Source of the DNA: JABCPE02 sp963530895
GTDB taxonomy: Bacteria > Bacteroidota > Bacteroidia > Flavobacteriales > Weeksellaceae
Assembly (NCBI GenBank): GCA_963530895.1
Contig: CAUSFO010000013.1
Span: 1-33,421 of the forward strand
Direction: 5' to 3'
Length of the DNA stretch: 33,421 bases
Under the pieces are notes generated by a model that saw nothing but the letters and a program-made list of their open reading frames with translations, was not told the origin of the DNA and did not search any database. This document shows, in pieces, positions 15,359 through 23,438 of this stretch (position 1 is its first letter; each line of letters begins with the position of its first letter). The translations under genes were made by a program, and so were the position numbers.

Positions 15359-16798
15359 ATGGAAGTAGTTCAACAGAAGAAGGGACATCCTAAAGGACTT
15401 TACCTCTTGTTTTTTACTGAGATGTGGGAGCGTTTCAGTTATTATGGAATGCGTGGGATATTAACACTTTTCCTCACAAAAACTCTTGTGGAGGGAGGTT
15501 TAGGAATTCCAGAAAAATCTACGATGCTTATATATGGACTTTTTACAGGTTTTGTATATTTTACCCCGCTTATTGGGGGCTGGTTGGCAGATACTTACAT
15601 CGGACAAAGGAAAGCAATTATGATTGGCGCTTTAACGATGATGTTGGGACAGTTTGCTCTTTTTGGAATAAAAGAATTTAGTTTTTTAGAAAGTTCAGCT
15701 CCTATTAATTGGACTATGTTTGGCTATACAATATTAGAAGCGGATGCTCCTATTGGTTTATGGTTAGGGCTTTTACTTCTTATTATTGGTAATGGATTTT
15801 TCAAACCAAATATTTCAACTCTTGTGAGTGGACTTTATGAAGAGGGGGATAAACGAAGAGATTCTGCATTTTCCATTTTCTATATGGGGATTAATCTGGG
15901 AGCTTTCTTTGCACCTCTTGTAATTGGCTTGCTTACAAAAGACATTTTTGCAGTAAAAGAAGGAGGAAAAGTTATATCTTATGGCTATCAGTATGGATTC
16001 TTAGCTTCTGCTATAGGAATGTTTATTGGACAGATTGCATTTAGTTTCTTTGCTCCTAAATATCTTGGTAATCTTGGATTAACTCCAATAGCAAAAAAAT
16101 CTGAAAATACAGAAAAAGAGGACAATAAAAAACCATTAACCAAAGTTGAAAAGCAAAGAATAGCAGTTATATTTATATTTTTCATTTTTGCAATATTCTT
16201 CTGGGCAGGATTTGAGCAGGCAGGTTCTTCACTTACTTTATACACAGATAAATACATTGATAGAACAATATTTGGTTATGAAATTCCTACGGAATGGTTT
16301 CAATCCGTAAATCCTTTATTCATAGTGCTTTTAGCTCCTTTATTTGCAATGTTTTGGGGATCAAAATTGGGACAAAAACTTACTTCTCCTCTTAAAATGG
16401 GATTAGGTATGATTATTTTGGGTATAGGATTTTGGTTTATGATTGGTGCCGTTGCAGAGAGAGGAGGTGATGATATAACAGATACTAATATAAAAGCTGG
16501 TCTTTGGTGGCTTGTAATGACTTATTTAATTCATACCATTGGAGAATTATGCTTATCACCAGTGGGTCTTTCTGTAGTGACAAAACTTTCTCCACCAAAA
16601 TTAGCTTCTTTATTGATGGGAGTTTGGCTACTTTCATCATTTGTGGCAAATATTGTAGGAGGTGTTGTAGCTTCAAAAGTCGAAGCAATGGGAGCAGGAA
16701 GTATATTTACCTATATATCAATATTTGTAATAATATGTGGAATACTTTTGATAGCACTAAACAAGGTGCTGTTGAAAATGATGCATGGAGTGAAATAA
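15359..16798 (+). CDS. POT/PTR-family proton-coupled di/tripeptide transporter
   Basis: A 479-residue inner-membrane transporter. The family ExxERFxYYG motif appears as EMWERFSYYGMRG at about 21-33 in helix 1; it couples proton and peptide binding. The PTR2 signature follows: GNGFFKPNISTLVSGLY and RRDSAFSIFYMGINLGAFFAP. A polar loop rich in Lys/Glu (about 243-260) separates the two six-helix bundles. Length is near the usual 450-500. It imports di- and tripeptides with protons. Its neighbours, an M42 aminopeptidase and a MerR regulator, fit a peptide-uptake-and-digestion role. Own promoter and terminator. Confidence 0.94.
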   Translation: MEVVQQKKGHPKGLYLLFFTEMWERFSYYGMRGILTLFLTKTLVEGGLGIPEKSTMLIYGLFTGFVYFTPLIGGWLADTYIGQRKAIMIGALTMMLGQFALFGIKEFSFLESSAPINWTMFGYTILEADAPIGLWLGLLLLIIGNGFFKPNISTLVSGLYEEGDKRRDSAFSIFYMGINLGAFFAPLVIGLLTKDIFAVKEGGKVISYGYQYGFLASAIGMFIGQIAFSFFAPKYLGNLGLTPIAKKSENTEKEDNKKPLTKVEKQRIAVIFIFFIFAIFFWAGFEQAGSSLTLYTDKYIDRTIFGYEIPTEWFQSVNPLFIVLLAPLFAMFWGSKLGQKLTSPLKMGLGMIILGIGFWFMIGAVAERGGDDITDTNIKAGLWWLVMTYLIHTIGELCLSPVGLSVVTKLSPPKLASLLMGVWLLSSFVANIVGGVVASKVEAMGAGSIFTYISIFVIICGILLIALNKVLLKMMHGVK

Positions 16799-16820
16799 AT
16801 GAAATTTTGTTAAATAAAGT

Positions 16821-16856
16821 ATAAAAGACCGTTAAATTTCGGTCTTTTATTTTTTC
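16821..16856 (+). terminator. Terminator of the POT transporter gene
   Basis: ATAAAAGACCG, loop TTAAATTT, CGGTCTTTTAT, followed by six T's. Confidence 0.85.
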
Positions 16857-16871
16857 AAAGAAAAAAGTTTT

Positions 16872-16879
16872 TATATTTG
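16872..16879 (+). promoter_or_regulatory. -7 element of the thioredoxin-like/DUF4920 operon, TATATTTG
   Basis: Exact TAnnTTTG, 24 bases upstream of ATG 16904. Confidence 0.6.
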
Positions 16880-16903
16880 TCGTTTATAAATTTTAGTATT
16901 CTA

Positions 16904-17449
16904 ATGAAAAAAATAGCAATTGTATTTTCTGTGTTTTCATCAATGTTTATGATGGCACAGGTAAACTGGATGAGTATGGATCAGGCGCTGGAAGCACAGA
17001 AAAAAACGCCGAAAAAGATAATGATTAAGTTCTACACAGACTGGTGTTCTATGTGCAAAATGATGGATAAAAATACTTTTTCCAATCCTGTCATTACAGA
17101 ATATATCAATGATAATTACTACGCAGTGAAATTCAATTCCGAAGGGAATGAAGATGTAACTTTTCAAGGGAAAAAATTCAACAATCCAGAATTTAACCCA
17201 AAAAGAAAACCTACTTATGGAGGCGGACCTCAGCACCAGTTTGTAACTTATTTCGGTGTGAAAGGATATCCTACCACGGTTTTCCTTGATGAAGACCAAA
17301 AGCTTTTGACAGGGCTTGTGGGTTATTTTAATCCAAGAGACATGGAAGCGTATTTGGCTCTTTTTGCGACCAATGAATTTAAAAAAATAAAAACTCAGCA
17401 AGAGTGGCAGTCTTACAGAGAGAAATTTAAACATAAAATTAAAAGCTAA
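16904..17449 (+). CDS. Exported thioredoxin-like protein
   Basis: A 181-residue secreted thioredoxin-fold protein. ATG 16904 gives MKKIAIVFSVFSSMFMMAQ as signal peptide; an upstream in-frame TTG at 16877 overlaps the -7 element and is rejected. The redox site is WCSMC, a CxxC, in IKFYTDWCSMCKMMDKNTF at about 40-58, and the cis-Pro loop is GYPTTVF at about 118-124. The stretch between them holds a longer insert with PTYGGGPQHQF, as in thioredoxin_7/DsbD-gamma-like proteins. It probably acts as a periplasmic thiol reductase or relay, partner unknown. The DUF4920 gene starts 5 bases downstream, so the two are made together. Confidence 0.86.
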   Translation: MKKIAIVFSVFSSMFMMAQVNWMSMDQALEAQKKTPKKIMIKFYTDWCSMCKMMDKNTFSNPVITEYINDNYYAVKFNSEGNEDVTFQGKKFNNPEFNPKRKPTYGGGPQHQFVTYFGVKGYPTTVFLDEDQKLLTGLVGYFNPRDMEAYLALFATNEFKKIKTQQEWQSYREKFKHKIKS

Positions 17450-17454
17450 TCTTT

Positions 17455-17937
17455 ATGAAAAAACTAATTTTCTTGATGGGGATTTTTGGGATGAGCCTTC
17501 TTCACGCTCAGAGTAATATCCCTGAAGCTCAGAAAGGAGTGGAGTACGGCGCGGGCGTTCCTGAAAATATTACCTATAATGTGCAGTCTATAGACCAGGT
17601 GATAAAGTCTTTGAAGAAGAAAAACGAGATAGATAGAGTAACCATCAAGGGAAGAGTAACGGCAGTTTGTCCTAAAAAAGGATGCTGGGTTACATTAGAA
17701 AACACTCAGAATGTAGAGGTTTTCGTGAAGATGAAAGATTACGCTTTTTTCCTTCCGCAGAATATTGCTGGTAAAACTATCCTGCTGGATGCGAAAGTAA
17801 CTAAACAAGAAACTTCCGTGAAAGAACTTCGCCATTATGCCGAGGACGCAGGAAAATCAAAAGAAGAAATCGCAAAAATCACAAAACCAAAAGTAGAAAT
17901 ACGAGTTTTAGCAAACGGAATCAAAGTCATAGATTGA
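17455..17937 (+). CDS. DUF4920-family exported protein
   Basis: A 160-residue protein with a signal peptide (MKKLIFLMGIFGMSLLHAQ) and a DUF4920 domain. The core pattern is IKGRVTAVCPKKGCWVTLE at about 63-81, then VFVKMKDYAFFLPQNIAGK, which looks like an OB-type beta barrel with a C-x4-C pair (Cys71 and Cys76). In the family the cysteine pair is conserved, and metal binding or redox activity has been suggested; I cannot confirm either. Five bases separate it from the thioredoxin-like gene, so a thiol link between the two products is a reasonable guess. A strong terminator ends the pair. Confidence 0.82.
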   Translation: MKKLIFLMGIFGMSLLHAQSNIPEAQKGVEYGAGVPENITYNVQSIDQVIKSLKKKNEIDRVTIKGRVTAVCPKKGCWVTLENTQNVEVFVKMKDYAFFLPQNIAGKTILLDAKVTKQETSVKELRHYAEDAGKSKEEIAKITKPKVEIRVLANGIKVID

Positions 17938-17955
17938 TAATTTTTTAAGTTAAAC

Positions 17956-17987
17956 AAAAAAGCACTCCAAAAAGGAGTGCTTTTTTT
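17956..17987 (+). terminator. Bidirectional terminator
   Basis: AAAAAAGCACTCC, loop AAAAA, GGAGTGCTTTTTTT. It lies between the convergent DUF4920 and MFS genes and has A and T tracts on both sides. Confidence 0.9.
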
Positions 17988-17988
17988 A

Positions 17989-19209
17989 TTAAATATCTTT
18001 GGGTTTCTTCTTCACGAATAATGTGAGTAAAAATCCTAAACATAGCAGAACCAGCCCAATAATGTAGGAATAAACCCCTGCCTGCTCTTGGAAATAATCT
18101 TTCATATAAGCCGTAATCTGTGGGCCGATAAGTCCGCCTATTCCCCAGCTCACCATCATAATTCCGTAGAGAGAGGCCATCAGATTAGGGTTGTATTGTT
18201 CCTTGACCAAAGAAGGCATTACCCCAAGGCTTCCGCCATAACACAATAAAACCAAGCAAACACCCAAGAAAAATACAATAGGATTTTGAGTAAAAATAAG
18301 GACAATGAAAATGCAGATTTCTATCAAAAAAATCATTCTAAAAGTCTGGATTCTTCCCACTTTATCAGACACGCCACCCCACATAAATCTTCCAAAACCA
18401 TTGCACAGAGAACTTATCCCTATCAGCGTAGCGCCGTGCTGCTCCAGCTCTGTGGCGTCTGTCATTCCCTCAGCTCTGAGATAATCTTGTAATAAAGGCG
18501 ACTGGAATGCGATGAAAATCATCCCAGCAATCACACTGAACATGAAAAACAACCAAGATGCAATGTATTCACGCTGGATAATGGTTTTATAAATTGCTGA
18601 AAATGAGATTTCTGCTGTGTTTTGCGAAATGGTGTTTTTTATGCTTAATTGATAAGTAAATATCGGCAAAACAATCAGCAGCATACAGCCAATTGCAAGG
18701 AAAGTAATGGCCAGATTTTCCTCAAATAAATTCAAGAAAAACGGTGCTAATATTTTAGACATGATTAAAGCGCCCAGCCCAAACCCTGTGACCACCAGCC
18801 CAGTAGCGAGACCTTGTTTGTCTGGAAACCAGCTCGATACGGCCACCACGGGTGTTACATATGCCATTCCTAAACCTATCCCGCCGATAAAACCGAAACC
18901 GATGTATAGTAAAGGTAAAATCTCTAATTTTAGAGCAAAATAAGAAACGATATATCCCAGCCCATAGAGCACAGCTCCCATAGTAGCGAGGTTTTTTAGT
19001 TTGAACTGATGAAGTTTTGCTCCACACCATGCCGATGTCAATCCCATCATCAAGTTAGAAATACTGAATGCCCATGCCGTTTCTCCCTGTGTCCAGCCAT
19101 ACGCTTCACTGACAGGCTTCTGAAAGAAACTCCATGCATAGACCGTTCCCAAAAATAAATGGGTAAGAATAGCTGCAACAGCTATGAACCAACGATTTTT
19201 ATTCTCCAT
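17989..19209 (-). CDS. OFA-type MFS transporter
   Basis: A 406-residue, twelve-helix major-facilitator protein of the oxalate/formate antiporter (OFA) group. Typical marks are LGTVYAWSFFQKPVSEAYGW in helix 1 and the following loop, the FGFIGGIGLGMAYVTPV stretch in helix 4, WFPDKQGLATGLVVTGFG at about 130-147, and GRFMWGGVSDKVGR after the central loop. OFA proteins in other bacteria carry oxalate/formate, lactate, pyruvate or other monocarboxylates, and sequence alone does not choose between them. No oxalate or formate enzyme lies in the window. A -7 element (19227-19234) precedes it, so it is transcribed separately from the upstream YceI gene. Confidence 0.9.
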   Translation of the reverse strand: MENKNRWFIAVAAILTHLFLGTVYAWSFFQKPVSEAYGWTQGETAWAFSISNLMMGLTSAWCGAKLHQFKLKNLATMGAVLYGLGYIVSYFALKLEILPLLYIGFGFIGGIGLGMAYVTPVVAVSSWFPDKQGLATGLVVTGFGLGALIMSKILAPFFLNLFEENLAITFLAIGCMLLIVLPIFTYQLSIKNTISQNTAEISFSAIYKTIIQREYIASWLFFMFSVIAGMIFIAFQSPLLQDYLRAEGMTDATELEQHGATLIGISSLCNGFGRFMWGGVSDKVGRIQTFRMIFLIEICIFIVLIFTQNPIVFFLGVCLVLLCYGGSLGVMPSLVKEQYNPNLMASLYGIMMVSWGIGGLIGPQITAYMKDYFQEQAGVYSYIIGLVLLCLGFLLTLFVKKKPKDI

Positions 19210-19226
19210 ATAAAATAATTAGGGCA

Positions 19227-19234
19227 CAAAAATA
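19227..19234 (-). promoter_or_regulatory. -7 promoter element of the OFA-type transporter gene, TATTTTTG
   Basis: Exact TAnnTTTG on the minus strand, 17 bases upstream of the start at 19209. Confidence 0.55.
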
Positions 19235-19285
19235 TATAAATAAATTGAAACGAAAAAAATGTAATTCTTTCAGGATTTTGAAATA

Positions 19286-19314
19286 AAAATTACCCTCAAT
19301 AATAGAGGGCAATT
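19286..19314 (-). terminator. Terminator of the YceI-family gene
   Basis: On the minus strand AATTGCCCTC, loop TATTATT, GAGGGTAATT, followed by TTTATT. One G-U pair; the stem is short, so strength is moderate. Confidence 0.65.
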
Positions 19315-19350
19315 CGCAATTTTAAATTTATAAATGAAAAAACTAAACTT

Positions 19351-19923
19351 TTATTCTGCTATCATTTCAAAGTCTCCTTTTATTTGAACTTTGTCGCTGA
19401 TCATCGCTTCTGGATATCCTCCACCGACACCGAAATCAGAACGCTTGATAACTCCTATCACTTGGTATCCGTAAGTTTTTTTCTTACTCATAGGATTTAC
19501 GACCATTCCTTTGTACAGCATATTTACGGTAACAGGCTTAGTCACACCATGAAGCGTAAGGTTTCCAGTTACTTGGTAAAGGTTTTTCTTCATCACTTTG
19601 ATGCTGGTTCCTTGGAAAGTCATCTCTGGGAATTTTTTCACATCAAAGAAATCTTCGTTTCGGAGATGGTTATCCCTTGCCTCTATGTGCGTGTTGATAG
19701 AATTCACATCCACTACAAAATTTATTTTAGAGTTTGCGAAATTCTTTTCATCAACATTTATGCTTAGGGCAGTTTTCTCAAAATTTCCTGTAATTTCGCT
19801 AATTCCCAAGTGCGTTACCGAAAACTGTATTCTGCTGTGCGCAGGGTCTGATTTTAAAGCATTTTGGGCAAATGAATTTACAGCCATTAGACCCATAAAT
19901 AATAATGATGTTATCTTTTTCAT
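19351..19923 (-). CDS. YceI-family periplasmic protein
   Basis: A 190-residue exported protein with signal peptide MKKITSLLFMGLMAVNSFAQ, then a single YceI lipocalin-like beta barrel. Family marks are KSDPAHSRIQFSVTHLG at the mature N-terminus, the VDVNSINTHIEARDNHLRNEDFFDVKKFPEM block, LTLHGVTKPV and KRSDFGVG near the end. YceI barrels bind a long polyisoprenoid chain in the crystal structure of a thermophile homologue; the biological role in Flavobacteriia is not settled. Own promoter (TATCTTTG) and terminator. Confidence 0.93.
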   Translation of the reverse strand: MKKITSLLFMGLMAVNSFAQNALKSDPAHSRIQFSVTHLGISEITGNFEKTALSINVDEKNFANSKINFVVDVNSINTHIEARDNHLRNEDFFDVKKFPEMTFQGTSIKVMKKNLYQVTGNLTLHGVTKPVTVNMLYKGMVVNPMSKKKTYGYQVIGVIKRSDFGVGGGYPEAMISDKVQIKGDFEMIAE

Positions 19924-19943
19924 ATTCGTTAATTTTATTGATG

Positions 19944-19951
19944 CAAAGATA
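19944..19951 (-). promoter_or_regulatory. -7 promoter element of the YceI-family gene, TATCTTTG
   Basis: Exact TAnnTTTG on the minus strand, 20 bases upstream of the start. A TTG lies about 15 bases further upstream. Confidence 0.6.
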
Positions 19952-20012
19952 TTGTTAATAACTATTCAAAAAATTGATTTATGATAAGATTTCAAAATAT
20001 TTTTGCCTAAAA

Positions 20013-22055
20013 TTAGCCAATCTCTATTCCGTTTTCTACCTTTTCATCAGGCGTCACGAAAGATAGCTTGCCATCTGGTTTAGTTGTAAGCAGCAGCATT
20101 CCTTGGGATTCTATTCCTCGGATTTTTCTTGGAGCGAGGTTTAGAAGAATCATCACTTGTTTTCCGATGATTTCCTCAGGGCTGAAACTTTCTGCAATTC
20201 CTGAAACCACAGTGCGAACATCCACGCCAGTATCTACTTTTAGTTTTAGTAATTTATCAGCTTTTTCTACCTTTTCAGCTTCTAAAATTGTAGCGGTTCT
20301 AAGGTCTATTTTCGTAAAATCATCAAATGAAATTTGTTCTTTCATAGGGTTTGCGTTAGGATTGGTTTTTTGGTTGTTTATTTTCGTGTTTTCCAGCTTT
20401 TTGATTTGAGCCTCTATCACATCATCTTCTATTTTAGAGAAGAGCAGCGGCATTTCATTGATCTGATGCCCCGTCGGTATAGGCGGCGTGTTTAGAACTT
20501 CATACCAGTTTTTGTTTCCGAGATTTAGTCCAGACTTCATTTTTTGAGAAGTAAAAGGTAGGAACGGCTCACACAAATACGTTAAAGCTCCAGCCACCTG
20601 TAATGCGCAGAACATCTGTGTTTTCACGCGTTCAGGATTGTCCTTTATCACTTTCCAAGGTTCTTCATCTGCAAGGTATTTATTTCCTAATCTTGCTAAA
20701 TTCATCATCTCGGTAAGGGCATCACGGAAGCGGAATTCATCCAAGTTTTTACCGATTTTTTCTGGAATTTGCTGCATTTCGTGGTAAAGGTCTTTGTCCA
20801 CTTGCTCAAATTCATTAGGCTGAGGAATGATTCCGTTGTAATATTTTTGGGTAAGAACCGTCACACGATTGATGAAATTCCCAAAAATCCCTACCAATTC
20901 CGAGTTGTTTTTGGTCTGAAAATCTTTCCAAGTAAAATTATTATCCTTTGTCTCTGGGGCCGAAGAAAGCAGTGCGTAGCGCAGTGCATCCTGCTGGTCA
21001 GGGAAATCTTCTACATATTCGTGAGCCCATACAGCCCAGTTTCTCGAAGTAGAAATTTTATCATTTTCAAGGTTAAGGAATTCAAACGCAGGGACATTTT
21101 TCGGCATGATGTAGTCTCCGTGAGCTTTCATCATCGATGGGAAAATGATGCAGTGGAAGACAATGTTGTCCTTCCCAATGAAGTGAATAAGGTCTGTTTC
21201 TTCATTTTGCCAAAAATCTTTCCAGTTTTTGCCGTTTTTCTCTGCCCATTCTTGCGTGAAAGAAATATAACCGATAGGTGCATCAAACCAAACATAAAGC
21301 ACCTTGCCCTCTGCATTTGGAAGTGGAACAGGAACGCCCCAGTTTAGGTCACGAGTCATGGCTCTTGGTTTTAGTCCGTCATTGAGCCAAGATTTTACTT
21401 GTCCATATACATTAGGTTTCCAGTCGTCCTGATGCCCTTTGATAATCCATTCGTTCAGGAAGTTTTCATACTCATTTAGAGGAAGATACCAGTTTTTAGT
21501 TTCCTTTAAAATAGGCGTGTTACCGCTGAGCATGGATTTTGGGTTGATAAGTTCCGTAGGTGAAAGGGTAGAGCCGCATTTTTCGCATTGGTCGCCATAG
21601 GCGTTTTCGTTGCTACATTTAGGGCATGTTCCTACGATATATCTGTCGGCAAGGAATTCTCCTGCCTGTTCATCAAAAAATTGTTCAGAAATTTCTTCCT
21701 CGAATTTACCTTTGTTATAAAGGTTTAGAAAGAATTCTTGGCTTACTTCATAATGTTTTTGGGAAGTCGTTCTGGAATATTCATCAAAGGAAATCCCTAA
21801 ATCAGCAAAAGATTTTTTGATGATTTCATGATATTTGTCCACCACATCCTGCGGAGTGATGCCTTCTTTTTTTGCCCTGATGGTGATGGGAATTCCGTGT
21901 TCATCAGAACCACAGATAAAGGCAACTTCCTGTCCCGTATTTCTCTGAAATCTTGCATAAACATCAGCTGGGATATATACACCCGCTAAATGCCCGATAT
22001 GCACAGGTCCATTGGCATAAGGCAGGGCAGCGGTAATCATTTTTCTCTTTGACAT
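20013..22055 (-). CDS. metG: Methionyl-tRNA synthetase
   Basis: A 680-residue class I aminoacyl-tRNA synthetase charging tRNA-Met. The start chosen is ATG 22055 (MSKRKMITAALPYANG); the extra seven codons to a TTG at 22076 overlap the -7 element. HIGH is at residues 19-22. A zinc knuckle with CPKC and CEKC gives Cys144, 147, 157 and 160. The second active-site motif is KISTS at 333-337, a variant of KMSKS followed by the usual RNWAVW. After the anticodon-binding helices and a linker (about 565-580) comes a C-terminal OB-fold tRNA-binding domain (DFTKIDLRTATILEAEKVEKAD to the end), which makes the enzyme a dimer in E. coli-type MetG. Complete and ordinary. Confidence 0.97.
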   Translation of the reverse strand: MSKRKMITAALPYANGPVHIGHLAGVYIPADVYARFQRNTGQEVAFICGSDEHGIPITIRAKKEGITPQDVVDKYHEIIKKSFADLGISFDEYSRTTSQKHYEVSQEFFLNLYNKGKFEEEISEQFFDEQAGEFLADRYIVGTCPKCSNENAYGDQCEKCGSTLSPTELINPKSMLSGNTPILKETKNWYLPLNEYENFLNEWIIKGHQDDWKPNVYGQVKSWLNDGLKPRAMTRDLNWGVPVPLPNAEGKVLYVWFDAPIGYISFTQEWAEKNGKNWKDFWQNEETDLIHFIGKDNIVFHCIIFPSMMKAHGDYIMPKNVPAFEFLNLENDKISTSRNWAVWAHEYVEDFPDQQDALRYALLSSAPETKDNNFTWKDFQTKNNSELVGIFGNFINRVTVLTQKYYNGIIPQPNEFEQVDKDLYHEMQQIPEKIGKNLDEFRFRDALTEMMNLARLGNKYLADEEPWKVIKDNPERVKTQMFCALQVAGALTYLCEPFLPFTSQKMKSGLNLGNKNWYEVLNTPPIPTGHQINEMPLLFSKIEDDVIEAQIKKLENTKINNQKTNPNANPMKEQISFDDFTKIDLRTATILEAEKVEKADKLLKLKVDTGVDVRTVVSGIAESFSPEEIIGKQVMILLNLAPRKIRGIESQGMLLLTTKPDGKLSFVTPDEKVENGIEIG

Positions 22056-22073
22056 ATAATTCCTTATTTTTTG

Positions 22074-22081
22074 CAAATATA
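22074..22081 (-). promoter_or_regulatory. -7 promoter element of metG, TATATTTG
   Basis: Exact TAnnTTTG on the minus strand, 18 bases upstream of ATG 22055. Confidence 0.6.
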
Positions 22082-22200
22082 AGGATAATTGACCTATTTT
22101 TTGGTAGTTTTTATTTATGAGAAATAACAGTTTTTGTACATAAAAGATGAAAGGCAGGTAGCGTTTGGTTATTCAAAATGTAAAATAGCGCGGCTAAATC

Positions 22201-22230
22201 TTGATTATCTTTGAAAAAAAATTACCTTTG
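22201..22230 (+). promoter_or_regulatory. Promoter of the BBP2-type porin gene
   Basis: TTG at 22201-22203 and TACCTTTG at 22223-22230, 19 bases apart, leaving a 22-base leader to ATG 22253. A second -7-like box (TATCTTTG) overlaps at 22206-22213. Confidence 0.65.
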
Positions 22231-22252
22231 TATCCGTAAAATCAATAATTAT

Positions 22253-23383
22253 ATGAAAAGAGCAATTGTGTATTTGGGAATGATTTTGATGAGTCAAAAT
22301 CTATTTTCTCAGGAAGAAGAAAAGGAACAGCTACAAGTGGAAGAACCAAAACAAGAGGTTTCTAACAAATTATCAAATTTCACTATTTCTGGATATACGG
22401 AGGTTTTCTACTCGTATGATTTTAATCAGAGAGCAGACCACATCAGACAGCCGTTTTTCTATACATTTAACCGACACAACGAGGTGAATGTAAACATCGC
22501 AAGGCTGAAAGCAGAATATGCAACAGACAATATGCGTGCTAATATAGCCCTGATGGCGGGGACTTACCCAGAAGACAATTTATCAGCAGAGCAAGGAATG
22601 CTGAAACTGGTTCAGGAGGCGAACATCGGGTTTAGAATTTCTAAAACCAAAAACCTATGGATAGATGCTGGGGTGATGCCATCTTACATCGGTTCAGAAG
22701 GAGAAATCAGCAAAGATAATCTTGCTTTGACAAGAACCATCGCTGTAGCACAAGAGCCTTTCTTCATGACAGGGGCGCAGATTACCTATATTACAGATAA
22801 TAATAAATGGACTTTCATGGGAGGAGTCTATAACGGATGGCAGATAATCAAAAGACAAAACAGCAACACAAAATTACCAGCATTTGGGGCGAGAGTGGCT
22901 TACCAACCGAATGAAAATTGGTTCTTCAATTCTTCTGCTTATATAGGAAAAGACCCTGCTACGGAAACTAAAATGAGATATTTCAATAATTTCTATACGA
23001 ACTATAAGGCGAGTGACAAGTTAGAATTCCAGTTCGTGTTTGATGTTGGTGCAGAGCAGTCTGCGGAAGGTTCTAACAAGCACTACTTCTGGTGGTCTCC
23101 TAACATTTTGGCGAAATATTATTTTACGCCTAAATTCTCTGCAGCGGGAAGAGTAGAGTATTTTGATGATTCTAAAGATATTATGACTTTCGGAGGAGGA
23201 CAAAGATTCCAAATCTGGGGAGCATCAGTAAACTTTGATTATTTAATCAACAAAAACTTGATGTGGCGTTTGGAGTTCAGAAACTTGCAGTCTAAATACC
23301 CTATTTTCCAAAAGATAGACCAGTCTCATCCAAATGTTAAGAATAACTTCTTCATTACCACAATGTTAGCTGCTTGGTTCTAA
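22253..23383 (+). CDS. BBP2-type outer-membrane beta-barrel porin
   Basis: A 376-residue outer-membrane protein. ATG 22253 gives signal peptide MKRAIVYLGMILMSQNLFSQ; an upstream start at 22211 falls inside the promoter. After a short Glu/Gln/Lys segment the barrel begins with FTISGYTEVFYSYDFNQ and continues in amphipathic strands with many aromatics (HYFWWSPNILAKYYF, WRLEFRNLQSKYP) to a terminal TTMLAAWF. The final Phe fits barrel assembly. The pattern (SGYxEVFYSYDF, NHNxxxVNxARL-like, GxMPSYIGSEG) matches the putative beta-barrel porin 2 (OmpL-like) family. Substrate unknown. Own promoter and terminator. Confidence 0.85.
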   Translation: MKRAIVYLGMILMSQNLFSQEEEKEQLQVEEPKQEVSNKLSNFTISGYTEVFYSYDFNQRADHIRQPFFYTFNRHNEVNVNIARLKAEYATDNMRANIALMAGTYPEDNLSAEQGMLKLVQEANIGFRISKTKNLWIDAGVMPSYIGSEGEISKDNLALTRTIAVAQEPFFMTGAQITYITDNNKWTFMGGVYNGWQIIKRQNSNTKLPAFGARVAYQPNENWFFNSSAYIGKDPATETKMRYFNNFYTNYKASDKLEFQFVFDVGAEQSAEGSNKHYFWWSPNILAKYYFTPKFSAAGRVEYFDDSKDIMTFGGGQRFQIWGASVNFDYLINKNLMWRLEFRNLQSKYPIFQKIDQSHPNVKNNFFITTMLAAWF

Positions 23384-23404
23384 TAAAATTAAAAATGATA
23401 TAAC

Positions 23405-23437
23405 AAAAATTCCACTTCATAGAGTGGAATTTTTTAT
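23405..23437 (+). terminator. Bidirectional terminator after the porin gene
   Basis: AAAAATTCCACT, loop TCATAG, AGTGGAATTTTT: a 12-bp stem with T tract. It sits between convergent genes. Confidence 0.85.
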
Positions 23438-23438
23438 T

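Noticed and set aside
20769..21347. 192-residue antisense frame inside metG
   Set aside because: metG is intact across this stretch; the antisense translation has no domain features.
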